Shown: positions 49,614-60,033 of the stretch, one piece after another
Layout of the letters: the number at the start of each line of letters is the position of its first letter
Position numbering within the stretch: the stretch's first letter is position 1
Assembly (NCBI GenBank): GCA_963556195.1
Contig: OY744520.1
Coordinates: forward strand, 2,342,001-2,406,000
Length of the DNA: 64,000 bases
Direction: 5' to 3'
Origin: Sepiola atlantica
Lineage: Eukaryota > Mollusca > Cephalopoda > Sepiida > Sepiolidae
Made by a program: the position numbers and the translations under genes
The notes under the pieces: model-generated
Database searches by the model: none
Told to the model about the DNA's origin: nothing
The model's input: the letters and a program-made list of their open reading frames with translations, nothing else

Positions 49614-50273
49614 GAGACTGGTAGTTTGCTTCAAGCATTGCTGGGTATAGTAGTAGTAAGTTTTTGAAAGGCTGTGGGCAATGCAAATTCCGGGTAAGAT
49701 GCAAGTTCTAAGGAACAAAAACAATAACAATAAATCGAATACGAAATATGACTTACTATTTATTTTTCCTTTTTTCCTAAAATCTTACATAACAGCAAGG
49801 GTGTTTTAGCTGTTCCTATGATGTCCGGGTGATTAAAAATCACTATTTAATATTTCGGGAAAAGAGACTTCCTTTTGTCAAAAATAATTAAACCAGAATA
49901 AAAATTTCTCCGACTGTGCACAGTAGGAAGTACTTATCCAAAAAAAAATACTACGGTATTGCTTCCTGTAGACTACAATATAGACTTCTTCAAATACAAT
50001 TTAAACACAGTCGTCATAAGTATTCAAATTTTGTACATTACATTCATCATCTTAAATCCTTTCATAATATTCTTCATCTGACAATGCATTGAACCTTCTC
50101 CTCGACTGGCTTTTGGTTATCATAAGTAGAATTTATTCATAGAATGATGTGTTCAAAATATACTAGTACGTCTCAGTTCGTTTCTGGCTTCGAGGCGAGG
50201 CAGACGTGTTAAAGCAATTTCTTTCATCCTCACACTCAAATTGGAATTAAAAACATACACACACAAATAAATA

Positions 50274-50276
<3 letters not shown>
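49612..50276. other. No recognised feature
   Basis: Sequence without gene or repeat signal. The part following the TA tract (tagagactggtagtttgcttcaagcattgctggg) resembles a SINE body but could not be placed. Confidence 0.4.

Positions 50277-50277
<1 letters not shown>

Positions 50278-50347
<70 letters not shown>
50278..50347. repeat. (TA)n microsatellite
   Basis: About 68 bases of TA. Confidence 0.95.
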
Positions 50348-50350
<3 letters not shown>

Positions 50351-50574
50351 GAGACATCTAATTTTGCCCCCTACTAATATCTGAGATTGGATTTCATATG
50401 AGTGGTACGAATGTCAGATTTTTTTTATTTCGGTTTCAAATAAATTTTTCGTTGAATTTTAATGGAGAATGATATTGAACATTTGTTTTATTAGATTATT
50501 TTTTCTTTGATTTAGCAAAGTTTCAATATTTCTATTTAACTCAGAAAAACAATATAGATCTGTTTAGTATATCA

Positions 50575-50577
<3 letters not shown>

Positions 50578-50621
<44 letters not shown>
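50578..50621. repeat. (TA)n microsatellite abutting the TA-bounded repeat
   Basis: TA tract on the 5' side of the repeat at 50622. Confidence 0.95.
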
Positions 50622-50624
<3 letters not shown>

Positions 50625-50845
50625 CTATTTCATGTATAAACCAACATTTTATATAAGAGATATATTTTTTCTATGTATCAATTTTCAGTATTTACTTCAA
50701 CAGTGCTCGATACGTAAGTAGAGATACGTAGTAAGCTATGTAAATGCATTGCCAAAAGGCATTTTAGCCTGAAGATTCCCCCGGGGATGAAACGCGGAAG
50801 CCTCTGTGTAGCTTAATTGCCATGAATATATTTTCATAGCTTACT
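50622..50845 (+). repeat. TA-bounded ~225-bp repeat, copy at 50.6 kb
   Basis: Inverse-orientation partner of 36727-36946. Order: ttactatttcatgtat, tatcaattttcagtatttac, gtgctcgatacgtaagtaga, gtaagctatg, tagcctgaagattcccccgg, gatgaaacgcggaagcc, gtgtagcttaattgcc, atgaatatattttcatagct, then (TA)n. Terminal TA tracts are present on both sides. Confidence 0.85.
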
Positions 50846-50879
50846 ATATATATATATATATTTATATATATATGTATAT

Positions 50880-50931
<52 letters not shown>
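50846..50931. repeat. (TA)n with CACACA interruption
   Basis: 3' flank of the TA-bounded repeat. Confidence 0.9.
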
Positions 50932-50932
<1 letters not shown>

Positions 50933-51666
50933 CTTATCATATGTTATTTTAGTTTAGTTTCCTACCTTTTCAAGATGACTCGATTTGACATAATCTAAAG
51001 CTTTACGTGGTGGCTAGTCGTTAATCGCTGTTACAAAGCTACCTATAAAATGAATGAATTATTCTCTTCATTGAAGACAGAACAGATACTTACTTTGATA
51101 GTTGTCAAAAAGTTTGGATGAAAATCTTATATTTATTACTATGTTAATATGATGGTGTCGCGCATATTTTCTATCTCTCTCTCTTTCCATCTTTCTAGCT
51201 TTCTAAAAATATATAAAGATATGGGAGTAGAATTTATGTAGTGTTGTTTACACTTTTAGTGCCGTGCATTTTAACTTGTAAAACCATAATACTGCATACA
51301 CCATAAAATGCATTCTATTACATACAGAATTTGGTTCTACGCGAAAATGGTGAATCACTAAACGAAATGAATACAAAAATTGCACATAAACACTCAATTA
51401 TATGTTTTGAACAAACGTATGCATTTCTATCAGAATTAAAACTTACAAACGAGAATAAAGCTGAGGCTAAAACACTGTTTACATCGGCACTCATTTGATA
51501 ATTAACCGATGAAGGGTAAAGGTACCCGAAACATTTTACTCCTCAATAAAATAAAGTAATATATTGATTCTTGCTTCTAAATGAATACAAAATTAATTTA
51601 AATATTTCTTTATTTTCATTTACTAAATGTGTAAATTTCGTGTACAACAGAATCGTAGGATCAATT
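50932..51666. other. No gene; one weak hammerhead-like motif at 51496-51535
   Basis: CCGATGA, then GGGTA, AAGG, TACCC and GAAAC, i.e. a core with one changed base (CUGAUGA to CCGAUGA) and one extra A before stem II. Stems I and III were not convincing. An AATAAA-like tail follows (caataaaataaag). Confidence 0.45.
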
Positions 51667-51913
51667 TTAGGGGAAGCATTATTTTAATCAATGAAACAGA
51701 CGAGGTGAAAAAAAGGACAATTGTTAAAATTACCTTAAGGCCTTATCGTCTGACCCTCTGAGAGGAAACGTCAGAATGGTAAATTCGACTTTTAGTTTTT
51801 AATTTACCATTCTGACGTTTCCTCTCAGAGAGTCAGACGATAAGGTCTTAAGGTAATTTTAACAATTTTCTTTTTTTTCCACTCGTCTGTTCATTGATTA
51901 AAATAATGCTTCC

Positions 51914-51919
<6 letters not shown>
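51667..51919. repeat. 253-bp foldback: ~119-bp inverted arms, 15-base loop
   Basis: The left arm 51667-51785 and right arm 51801-51919 are inverted copies with roughly 8-10 differences or small indels. The loop cgacttttagttttt lies at 51786-51800. Landmarks in both arms: gcattattttaatcaatg, aattgttaaaattacctt, cttatcgtctgac and tctgagaggaaacgtcag. No coding capacity. The right end abuts (TA)n at 51917. A foldback MITE, or the source of a long hairpin RNA. Confidence 0.95.
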
Positions 51920-51944
<25 letters not shown>

Positions 51945-52107
51945 CCTGTGCCTCTAAATTCAGTGTCGACTTATTCTCCATTCTTAGTAAGTCGCACTCC
52001 CCTTATCATCTCAAGATCCTAGAAACAATTTATATTAATTCCTTGAGACCTTCGCTTTGCAAACAAAGAGAAAATCCCCTCGGGCTTAATGTTGTTTCTA
52101 TTTGATT

Positions 52108-52150
52108 GAACTTTTTTTTCTTTTTTTTTCTTTTTTTTTCTTTTTTTTTA
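52108..52150 (+). repeat. (T8-9 C)n tract
   Basis: Four to five repeats of a T-run followed by C. Confidence 0.9.
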
Positions 52151-52306
52151 CCCCTTTCCCTCGCTATAATTCTCATAGCATCTTTTTATATTTCTTATAC
52201 ATTACCTCGATATTTGGATCTGTTGAGCGAGGTACGTACCGGTCAGCTGCCCTTTCATCTTTTTAATTTCTTAAATTCATTATGAATAATAATTATTGTT
52301 TCTTCT

Positions 52307-52312
<6 letters not shown>

Positions 52313-52372
<60 letters not shown>
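52313..52372. repeat. (TA)n microsatellite
   Basis: About 58 bases of TA just upstream of the SINE at 52425. Confidence 0.95.
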
Positions 52373-52374
<2 letters not shown>

Positions 52375-52424
52375 CGTTGAGTACTATGGAATGTTTATGG
52401 AATGTTTAGATGTCTACCTGACAA

Positions 52425-52555
52425 TCTCGCGGGGTCTAATGGGACAAGGTGCATATGTGAATTGGATTCGCGCCTTATGACTGTCTGACATTGTTATTTC
52501 CATGCGTTGAAAACGAGAGGTTGTTACTCTCGAAATGATAAACGTATGTACCATT
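52425..52555 (+). mobile_element. Hammerhead SINE family, copy 3 (decayed core)
   Basis: A box B-like GGATTCGCGC (52464-52473), then ATGACTGTCTGACATTGTTA (nearly identical to 43.3-43.7 kb, minus). Next comes a hairpin CGAGAG (52514-52519) / CTCTCG (52527-52532) and GAAAT. Outer helix CATGCGTT (52501-52508) pairs with AACGTATG (52541-52548) with one G-T pair. The CUGANGA box reads TTGAAAA with an extra C, so it is likely inactive, yet stem I is maintained with a sequence different from copy 1. Confidence 0.7.
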
Positions 52556-52738
52556 CCGGACCTTTAATTATTTAACTTTAAGCCAACCAATTTTACAATT
52601 TACTGCCTTTATATTAAACGTTTTGAAATATAAATGAATTGATCTGAGATTTATCGTCTCTTGTCATTTATTTTTTTTCATTCTTATTCCAGCTTCCGGT
52701 TCTAAACATTGCATTGCTCCTGCCTCGGAATTCCCATC

Positions 52739-52740
<2 letters not shown>

Positions 52741-52818
<78 letters not shown>

Positions 52819-53016
52819 TATATATATACATATATGTACATATGTATATATATATATACATATGTATATATATACTTACATATGTATACATACATATGTA
52901 TATATATATACATATGTATATATATATATACATACATATGTATATATATACATATGTATATATGTATACATACATATGTATATATATACATACATATGTA
53001 TATATACATACATACG

Positions 53017-53046
<30 letters not shown>
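52741..53046. repeat. (TA)n grading into a TACATATG-type higher-order array
   Basis: Pure TA to 52815, then repeated TACATATGTATATATA-like units with 20-40 bp periodicity to about 53000, then TA again. All long frames on both strands here are low-complexity artefacts. Confidence 0.95.
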
Positions 53047-53049
<3 letters not shown>

Positions 53050-54174
53050 TGTATCTACATATGTATATGAAATTATGGAAATAATATTTTAACGTGAAAA
53101 AAGAAAAAACAATATTTATATATTCATCAACATTTCGTCTTTATTTTAGGAGTTTCTCAAGATGAAATGACATACAAATACACTATCTGAATGCATTTGG
53201 TGTGTTTGTGAGAGAGGATGACTGCAAGGGGATTACACGGATTACACAAATACAGTGCTGCAAGAGTGAAATATATATATATATAGAGAGAGGGAAACAG
53301 GGGAGAATGAGACGGAGATGATTTCTCATATATTTGAGGCTATAAAATCCTGGAATTATGTTAAGGTTATCTCGTGCGCCCTTTAACTAACTATTTTTAA
53401 CACCTGTTCAAAACAAAAATTATTGTATGCTATACGATTTCGTCGTTTCCTTAGATTTTGAGGCTATGGCATTTCCATGCATGTAATATTTGACGTGCCA
53501 GCCTAAATCCAGTTTCTGCTATTCTCGATGTCAACCGTATAGAATTGGGCGAATCATGGCCTCCATGACGAAAAGGATATATCTAAAATCTGTACAAATC
53601 TAAACCAGTTATTTACAACGCGTTTCAACGCTTTATACAATCTTTTCCGTTTTGCAGCGTTTATTAGTCTCTCTTATTTTAACACTTACAGCAGACTATA
53701 ATGTTTACTTATACGAATGAAACTCGTAGGTTTAATCTATCAGATGCACAAGAAGTACAAAGAACTAATTTACAAGTAGATCATTTATTAAAAATATATC
53801 ATAGGTTAAGGTTACTATATATATCAACGTATGTTTGCTAAGGCGTAGGTTTCTTCGATCATCTATCCTACCTGTTTGTCTTCATACACGAATCAATTGT
53901 TGGATGGATGTATTTAAATCGATTTGTCTTTCTACTAATGGAATTCATTAGTAATTGAGATTGATAGGTGTCAAACTTCGTTGCCTGTTGTTCACGTACT
54001 TCTAAGATGTATAATCCTTAAGCGTACACTTATATTACGCGGTCTTTTAAATATAGATGAGCTTTCTTTTTCCTTGAGACAAGACGCTAAAATAAATGTC
54101 ATGTGTTACTTTAATGACAGAAGAATATATTTAATCTATATATCTACGTCAATAGGTTGTTCATATCTCTCTAT

Positions 54175-54176
<2 letters not shown>
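53047..54176. other. No recognised gene
   Basis: Contains a gaaactcctaaaataaagacgaaatg tail-like motif (minus, 53130-53155), suggestive of a retroposon 3' tail. Frame 53981-54259 has no domain. Confidence 0.45.

Positions 54177-54227
<51 letters not shown>
54177..54227. repeat. (TA)n microsatellite
   Basis: About 49 bases of TA. Confidence 0.95.
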
Positions 54228-54228
<1 letters not shown>

Positions 54229-54444
54229 ACAGTTTAATCATGCCTATCTCTCTACTTAATTATGTTTCTATATATCTATGTTCTTATCAATCTATCTAAC
54301 ATAATATGTCACAGTTTATCTAGTTCAGTGTGTACCTATGTATATATGTATATATGTATTTATCTAACACTCTATCTACTTCCTAATGCTCCAATCTATA
54401 TATATCGATCTCGGTATGTCCATTATATATATATATATATAATA

Positions 54445-54650
54445 CTAGCGTGACCCGTGGTCCGGCGTTACCCGAGATAAATATAAAACAATGAATTAAA
54501 GTTTTTCAAATCTGACAGAACGCAAATACGTAACATCGAACAATTTGAATATTTTGAATATATGTCGGTTTTGAATTGTGGAAAATCTATGTACCCACGA
54601 AAAGAATAACTTCTGAATTGAACAAAATATAAATTGCCACCGTGTAGAAT
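54445..54650 (+). repeat. Interspersed repeat shared with 37235-37400
   Basis: Starts after a short TA tract with tactagcgtgacccgtgg, then matches the 37.2-kb copy: tctgacagaacg, atgtcggttt, tgtggaaaatct, tacccacgaaaag and acttctgaattgaa. The start resembles the tactagcaactaactgccc string after (TA)n at 22371. Confidence 0.75.
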
Positions 54651-54971
54651 GATATCGCCTTCACTGACCGATTATAGAAAATGTTACTAGATTCGGGCCG
54701 GGATATTTGTAAGTAAATTATATTTTAAGCAAGCATGATAAATATATATTGTGTAATACTACATAGAAAAACAAATTAAATCAATTTTGACATGAATTGC
54801 GCAAATTTTAGTGTTGATAAATTACTATTTTAGTCACGTAAATCCCAATTTCGTATGCAGCTAGAAAGGCAAAACAAATCTAAGATGTTGGCCACTAAAT
54901 ACTTTCTGAAGCAAGTATGACTGTAAACAGACGATACTATGATTATTTGGTATTGGCCACCTGTATAATAT

Positions 54972-55181
54972 TGTTGTGAAGTTGTTCTACAGTAAATAAT
55001 AAATAAAGGAAGTCAAGTCGAGGGTTGGTTTAACAAGTGTATTAACAAAGTAAGAAAGTGACTAGCTCTTGGCTAGACAGTTACAAGACTGTGCTTTATC
55101 TTCTCTGTGTCTCTGGTGACTCGCACTATTTATAGTGACAATCGGTGTAGTTTCTCCTGTGTAAGAACGGCCGGTGTAACA
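54972..55181. mobile_element. Solo LTR, 210 bp, with AATAT target duplication
   Basis: Termini TGTTGTGAAG...GGTGTAACA (TG...CA with inverted TGTT/AACA). A 5-bp duplication AATAT lies at 54967-54971 and 55182-55186. A TATAAATAG box is on the minus strand (55134-55126); an AATAAA lies on the plus strand near 55001. I favour minus orientation but leave it open. No internal region is present, so it is a recombination-derived solo LTR of a Ty3/Gypsy- or BEL-type element. Confidence 0.85.
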
Positions 55182-55186
55182 AATAT

Positions 55187-56016
55187 CTATGTGTAATGTC
55201 CGAGAGAACGCAAAAAGGTCAAATTATCGGTAGTAGTTGTAGCGACGAAGAATGTAAATCATTTTTTTTTAAATGTTACGCCGGTCTGTGTTCAAAATTG
55301 ATTTCAAAGCCTTTTAACTGTCGTGAGTTAAATTGAAGGAATTGTCCTTACCTTTATGCTAAGTGTGTTAGGATTACCTTCACATGAGCACATGAATCAC
55401 GTGAATCACGTTACCAAGGAGACGGGGAAGAGGTTGGGTATTGAATGGCCTAGTTGGGACCCGGTGGCGGGTTAATGCGTGTCTGTATACCATACAAGTG
55501 GACACAAATTATGTTTTTTTAGGATACTCTATCTCTTCCATGCTTACCTCTGGCCAACCTATTATGTTACCAACTATTTCTTTAAACGTGACTAGCGTTG
55601 AAGTTAATTTTGGGGAAGGCCAGAGATACTAATTTCTCTTATTATTTACGAGTGAATCTCGGCCGAGATTTTCTTTTAGAGAGTTATTTACTTTTAGCTG
55701 TACATTCTGTCCAGGTAAGTCAATGTGTTTTTTTTTTCTTCCACCGACAGGTTATTTCCTCAACCATAATTATTTTTGAAGAACATTGTACTTATTCTGT
55801 TAAGCCTATGAAAGGGTCTCGTTTTCCTTTTATGTAATTTTACCACGCAGAACGGGCCGCGACGCTAAGAAAGCCACATAGCAACTTTGAAAAATAGGTA
55901 AGAACGCGCTATCGTTCATTCATTGTTTTCCCTATTTGCTTGCTTTGTTGACGTTTGCAAAGGTCCAGTTTCGTGCCTGTTGTGGGATTTCGAGATCTTG
56001 CCGTCTTAAATTTCTA
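55187..56016. other. No recognised gene upstream of the BEL/Pao remnant
   Basis: Contains unassigned frames (55441-55837) without domains. May include the 5' LTR of the BEL/Pao element, but no terminal repeat partner was found. Confidence 0.4.
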
Positions 56017-56126
56017 ACATTGTGCGACGCTTTTCCTTACATATTGCGATGCTCTTTCAAACATTTTGCGACGCGTTTCCTAACATTTTTTAGCGCGTTT
56101 TCTTACATTTTGCGACGACACTGACA
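56017..56126 (+). repeat. 22-bp minisatellite, about 4.5 units
   Basis: Units like acattttgcgacgcgtttccta, repeated every 22 bases with point differences. Confidence 0.9.
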
Positions 56127-57109
56127 GTGTTGGGTTCGTTTAGCTTAGCCAGAATTCATACAGTTATTTTTTTATTTATTTAATCTTTTTTTGCTTGAAA
56201 CCTAAGGTTGGTAAAAGAGATGGTTTTGTCAGAGTTAGACAGCTGCCGCCAACGGCAGGCAGTTCTGCGAAATAAGACTAGTACAGCACTATGGAGCTTA
56301 CATTATTAAGCTACATTGTTCGTAGCAGTTTTTGAAGAACATCGGACATTGATAGTGGGATGGCTGAAACGCCTTGGCCAGCTGGAGGACGAAGTAACAG
56401 CTGTATGCTTGGGCAGTCTTCACAGTGTGTGAGATTAAAACTCATGATGACTCATTGGATCATGCCTACCGGTTTAGGAACAACACTTTCCAAGAATTAA
56501 ACGAGTTGAGGGAGAAGGTTGAGGGCAGTCAAACGGATAGGCGAGAAGGAAGTTTGGCGGTTGAAATTGCCCCAGAGTTTAGAGATAATATGAAGGCTTC
56601 TATCTTTAATCACCGATTTGCCTTGAAACATTTCTTGGCTGGCTTCTGGAATTGTGTAGAGGGCTTTCGCTCTAAGTTGACAAAGTTTTCTTGTTGAAAG
56701 AGTCAAGCTGATCTGATCGATTTTTTGCAGGCTCTTATTCACCAAAAAGAGCTTTGGATAACTTTTTCTTAAAGGGGTGGCACCCCACTATCGACTTTAA
56801 CTTGTAAGTTTTGTTCTTCAGGTGGGCACGAGGGGAAATTATTCAAAAACGTTGCTAGTTATTAAGAGAGATTATCACGGTGTAAGGAATTACACCTCCG
56901 CATTGCATGTGCTTCGGAAAATCATTCATATGATGAATGTCCTGGTAACAAAAAGAGCTTCCCATATAGTTGTGCTACTATACTATAATGTGCCCTAAAG
57001 ATAAAGCCTCCTCTTAGATAACTCGAATAAATACCAGTTTCCAGACATGTGCCATTCAGCAAATATTAATCCTTCCTGTTTATAAAGTGTTTCTACATCG
57101 CGACAACAT

Positions 57110-57180
57110 AGTTATGTTTGTAATTGCTTACTTGATTCTGGAAGTCAACGATCCTATTTTTCCAGAAGGATTTTAAAGAA
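57110..57180 (+). pseudogene. BEL/Pao aspartic protease remnant
   Basis: Contains LLDSGSQRSYFSRRIL, the BEL/Pao retropepsin active-site motif (D-S-G). Stops and frameshifts follow within tens of codons. Confidence 0.8.
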
Positions 57181-58119
57181 GTGAAATATTTCGCTAGAGT
57201 CATATGAGGACCGCCGATATAATATACATTCATTTGTAGGACAGGAGAAAAAGAACCTAAACGATGTACTATTGCAGGTGGAGATGGTGCCTAACAGCAG
57301 AATACCTTTGCCTATCCTTATTTACTCATCCTTTAATTTAAAGTCCCAAACGGATGGGATGGATTTGATATTTTGGAACTAAAGAGAGGCTCGTTATCAA
57401 TTGGCTGCTAGATTTTATGAAAATGGACGTCTTTTACCTATACACAGACTAGTGGGGTAGATCTGCTGCAATTTTCGCACCCTCTAAACCTGATAAAGTG
57501 CCATAATGGTGTTGCCTGGAAGACCCAAAGGGGTATAGTGCCTTGGGGAAATTTGCTCAATTTCTTGAGAGAATCCCAGATATTATCAGTTGGGGAAGAG
57601 CGTTCAGCACCTGTCAATAACAGAGACGTTCTTGCCAGCATGGATACTGTTGCGACTACATGAGTAAACTTTGTGCTGGCGCCCGACCTTTAAGGATACA
57701 TTTGAGTACACCTCGGTGGAAAAAGGGTTGGACAATTTATTTAGTTTGGCACTTCTGGGGCTAAAAAGGTAACAGAGTTCCAAAGCGCTGTGGTCATAGA
57801 GGATCAATGTTACTATGTCAGGCTTCCTTGGTGAGAGAAAAAGATTGGCAAATTTCCATCAAACTATACGATAGCATTAGTTGTTTTGAACCGTGTATTG
57901 AATAAGTTGGAAAAAACCCCAACTAATACAGGGTATATTTGGATGTTTTTCTGGACTAGGAGAGGGAGGGCACTGTGGAGAGAATTGTGGTTTCTCCGGA
58001 AAATTCCGGAGAATGTATTTGGATACCGCACAGACAAGTGTATAAAACTGATAAGCTAAGCACAACAACGGTGCGACCTGTATTTAATTGTTCATCAAAA
58101 CTCAAGGGTTGACTCTATA

Positions 58120-58560
58120 ATAATGAGGCTGGCTACCCTGGGGTGATCTTAATGGGAAATCTGCTAGAGTTATTGCTACACTTCCGCTCTAATGAGTATG
58201 TGTTGCTTTGTGACATCCGCAAATCATTTTTGCAAATTAAACTCCTCACTGAGGAGGATAAGAATCGGTTTTGTTTTATTCTTAAAATAGGAAAAACACT
58301 TGGTGTGTTTTAGATATACTACTTTAACATTTGGTTATAATGCCTCACTATTTATACTTAATTTCCTTTTGAAGCATCACGCTTACCGTTATCCAGCAGA
58401 TAAATGTTCCCAAACTATTGGAGACTATTTTTATGTGGATAATTTTATAAAAACAAGGAATGTACCTGAGACTCGTGTACAACTATACACCAAGGTTGTG
58501 GAGAGGTTGAAAGAGGGACACTTTGATTTATGTTCCTGCAGTTCTAACTGCGAATAATTA
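58120..58560 (+). pseudogene. BEL/Pao reverse transcriptase remnant, YVDN variant
   Basis: Motif A: LLCDIRKSFLQIKL (Asp near 58211). After a stop, FGYNASLFILNFLLKHH, then FYVDNFI at 58429-58449, where the second Asp of YVDD is Asn (GAT to AAT), then VVERLKEGHFDL. The motif order and wording are BEL/Pao. The changed catalytic residue and stops make it dead. Confidence 0.88.
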
Positions 58561-58929
58561 AGAAACATGATGGAGAAGGATAGGCGTTTGCCTCAACACC
58601 AATCCCAAAATGAGAAGGGATTTTGCTATAATTATTACACTGAGAGTTATCCCTTGTCCTTAGCCAATACAGATTGTCATTTTGGGGTCAATACCAAAAG
58701 AAGAATATTGGCAGCAGTGGCGGCCAATTTTGATACTCTGTCATTGTGTGTACCCATTACAATAATGGGCCGCATTTTATTAGTGAGTTGTGAGAGGCTG
58801 GGTTAGACTGGGATGAAATTGTTACTCCTACCCAACAACAAAGTTGGCAGTCACTATCAGAAGATTTGTCCTAGCTCAGTTCATTAGTCTTTCCAATGAA
58901 ACCCCTGCGCGAAGGCTCTGCAGCGAACC

Positions 58930-59290
58930 TAGCTATATTTAGTGATGCTTCAACGGGTTTGTGGCTTATAGCTTACAAGATGATAGATCCAATTTGTTTT
59001 TTGCAAAAGCCAAAGTGGCACCTTTACAGATAGTACTGTCTTGGGTCTTGTCTCAGTATGTAAACACAAAGAATATTTTTGCGAGAAACAGAGCCAGAGA
59101 CATTACTAAAATGTGACAGAATCTGAGCCGGCAGTTTGGAATAGAAATCTCCTTCCGATATGTGCTCTCGGAGCAGAACTCAGACGATCTGCTCTCAAGG
59201 GGAGTGTCAGTAAAGACCTTTAAAACGGATTTTGCAGTTTGTGCATGGCCCAACATGGCTGACCTGAACACCGATGTAATGGCCTGTCGC
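58930..59290 (+). pseudogene. BEL/Pao RNase H-like remnant
   Basis: IFSDASTGLWLIAYK (catalytic Asp region), FAKAKVAPLQIVLSWVLSQ, RNRARDITK and EISFRYVLSEQNSDDLLSRG, the tail that precedes integrase in BEL/Pao. Frameshifted. Confidence 0.8.
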
Positions 59291-59673
59291 CTCTTTAAAC
59301 TGCCTAAAGGAGGAAAATAAAGAAATGGTGAAAGAGCATACATATTGTCGCACCCTAATAAAAACGGCATAGCCTGTAATTTCCTTTGAGCAATATGAAA
59401 CCGGAAGTATAATTATTAGAGTAGTAACAGGGATTTACAAGTTTATTGGACTTCTAAGGCATTCAAGGGATGACTCTCAAAGATTCGTTTTGAATCATTT
59501 AATACAAGGGATGCAATCACAAGCATTCCCGCAAGTCAGGAAATACTAGCTCAATCCGTCTGGTCAAACTCCAAATTTAGTGAATTCTCTCAGCCCTTTT
59601 TTAGATGAGGATGGTATTATAAGGTCCAGGGGTCGCATTGGCAAGTGCATTCGATTATGAAGTGATTTAACCA

Positions 59674-59886
59674 GTGCCCCTGGATACAGCTAACACTTTT
59701 ACCCAAATGGTAATTATAGATGCTTATGAAAAATGCAAACATTTGGGCATAGCTTCAACGCTGAGCAAACTACGCCTGTCTGGGTTTTGGATTCTTAAGG
59801 CAAGACAGACGGTGAAATCTTCTTTAAAGTCTTGCAGGTTGTGTGTGTGTGTTATAATGCAATGTATTTTGCATACCCCCGCATGA
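59674..59886 (+). pseudogene. BEL/Pao integrase zinc-binding domain remnant
   Basis: KHLGIASTLSKLRLSGFWIL then RQTVKSSLKSCRLC: the H...H...C..C integrase N-terminal domain. The integrase catalytic core is absent. Confidence 0.8.
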
Positions 59887-59972
59887 CGAATTTGCCCAAA
59901 TATAGGGTCACTTTGATCAGACCTTTTCTTAACTAAACTTAAATGCGACGTTATAAGTAAATCACTTTTAAT

Positions 59973-59973
59973 A

Positions 59974-60031
<58 letters not shown>
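59973..60031. repeat. (TA)n microsatellite truncating the BEL/Pao remnant
   Basis: About 57 bases of TA. Confidence 0.95.

Positions 60032-60033
<2 letters not shown>

Larger units (their letters stand above)
56220..59940 (+). mobile_element. BEL/Pao LTR retrotransposon remnant
   Basis: Many frameshifts and stops, but domains stay in BEL/Pao order. A gag-like start (MVLSELDSCRQRQAVLRNKT, 56220); protease (57130); RT (58120-58560); RT-RNase H connection (58690-58780, GVNTKRRILAAVAANFD); RNase H-like (58930-59290); integrase zinc-binding region (59680-59885); and the start of the integrase core linker (NLPKYRVTLIRPF). The integrase core and 3' LTR are missing, and a (TA)n tract starts at 59975. 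No LTR pair identified. Confidence 0.88.

Noticed and set aside
52664..53092. Five overlapping open frames of 80-127 codons
   Set aside because: All encode Tyr/Ile repeats from the (TA)n/TACATATG array; not genes.
55441..55837. Candidate host exons
   Set aside because: No domain, no splice-site support I could defend, and the region directly precedes a retrotransposon remnant.
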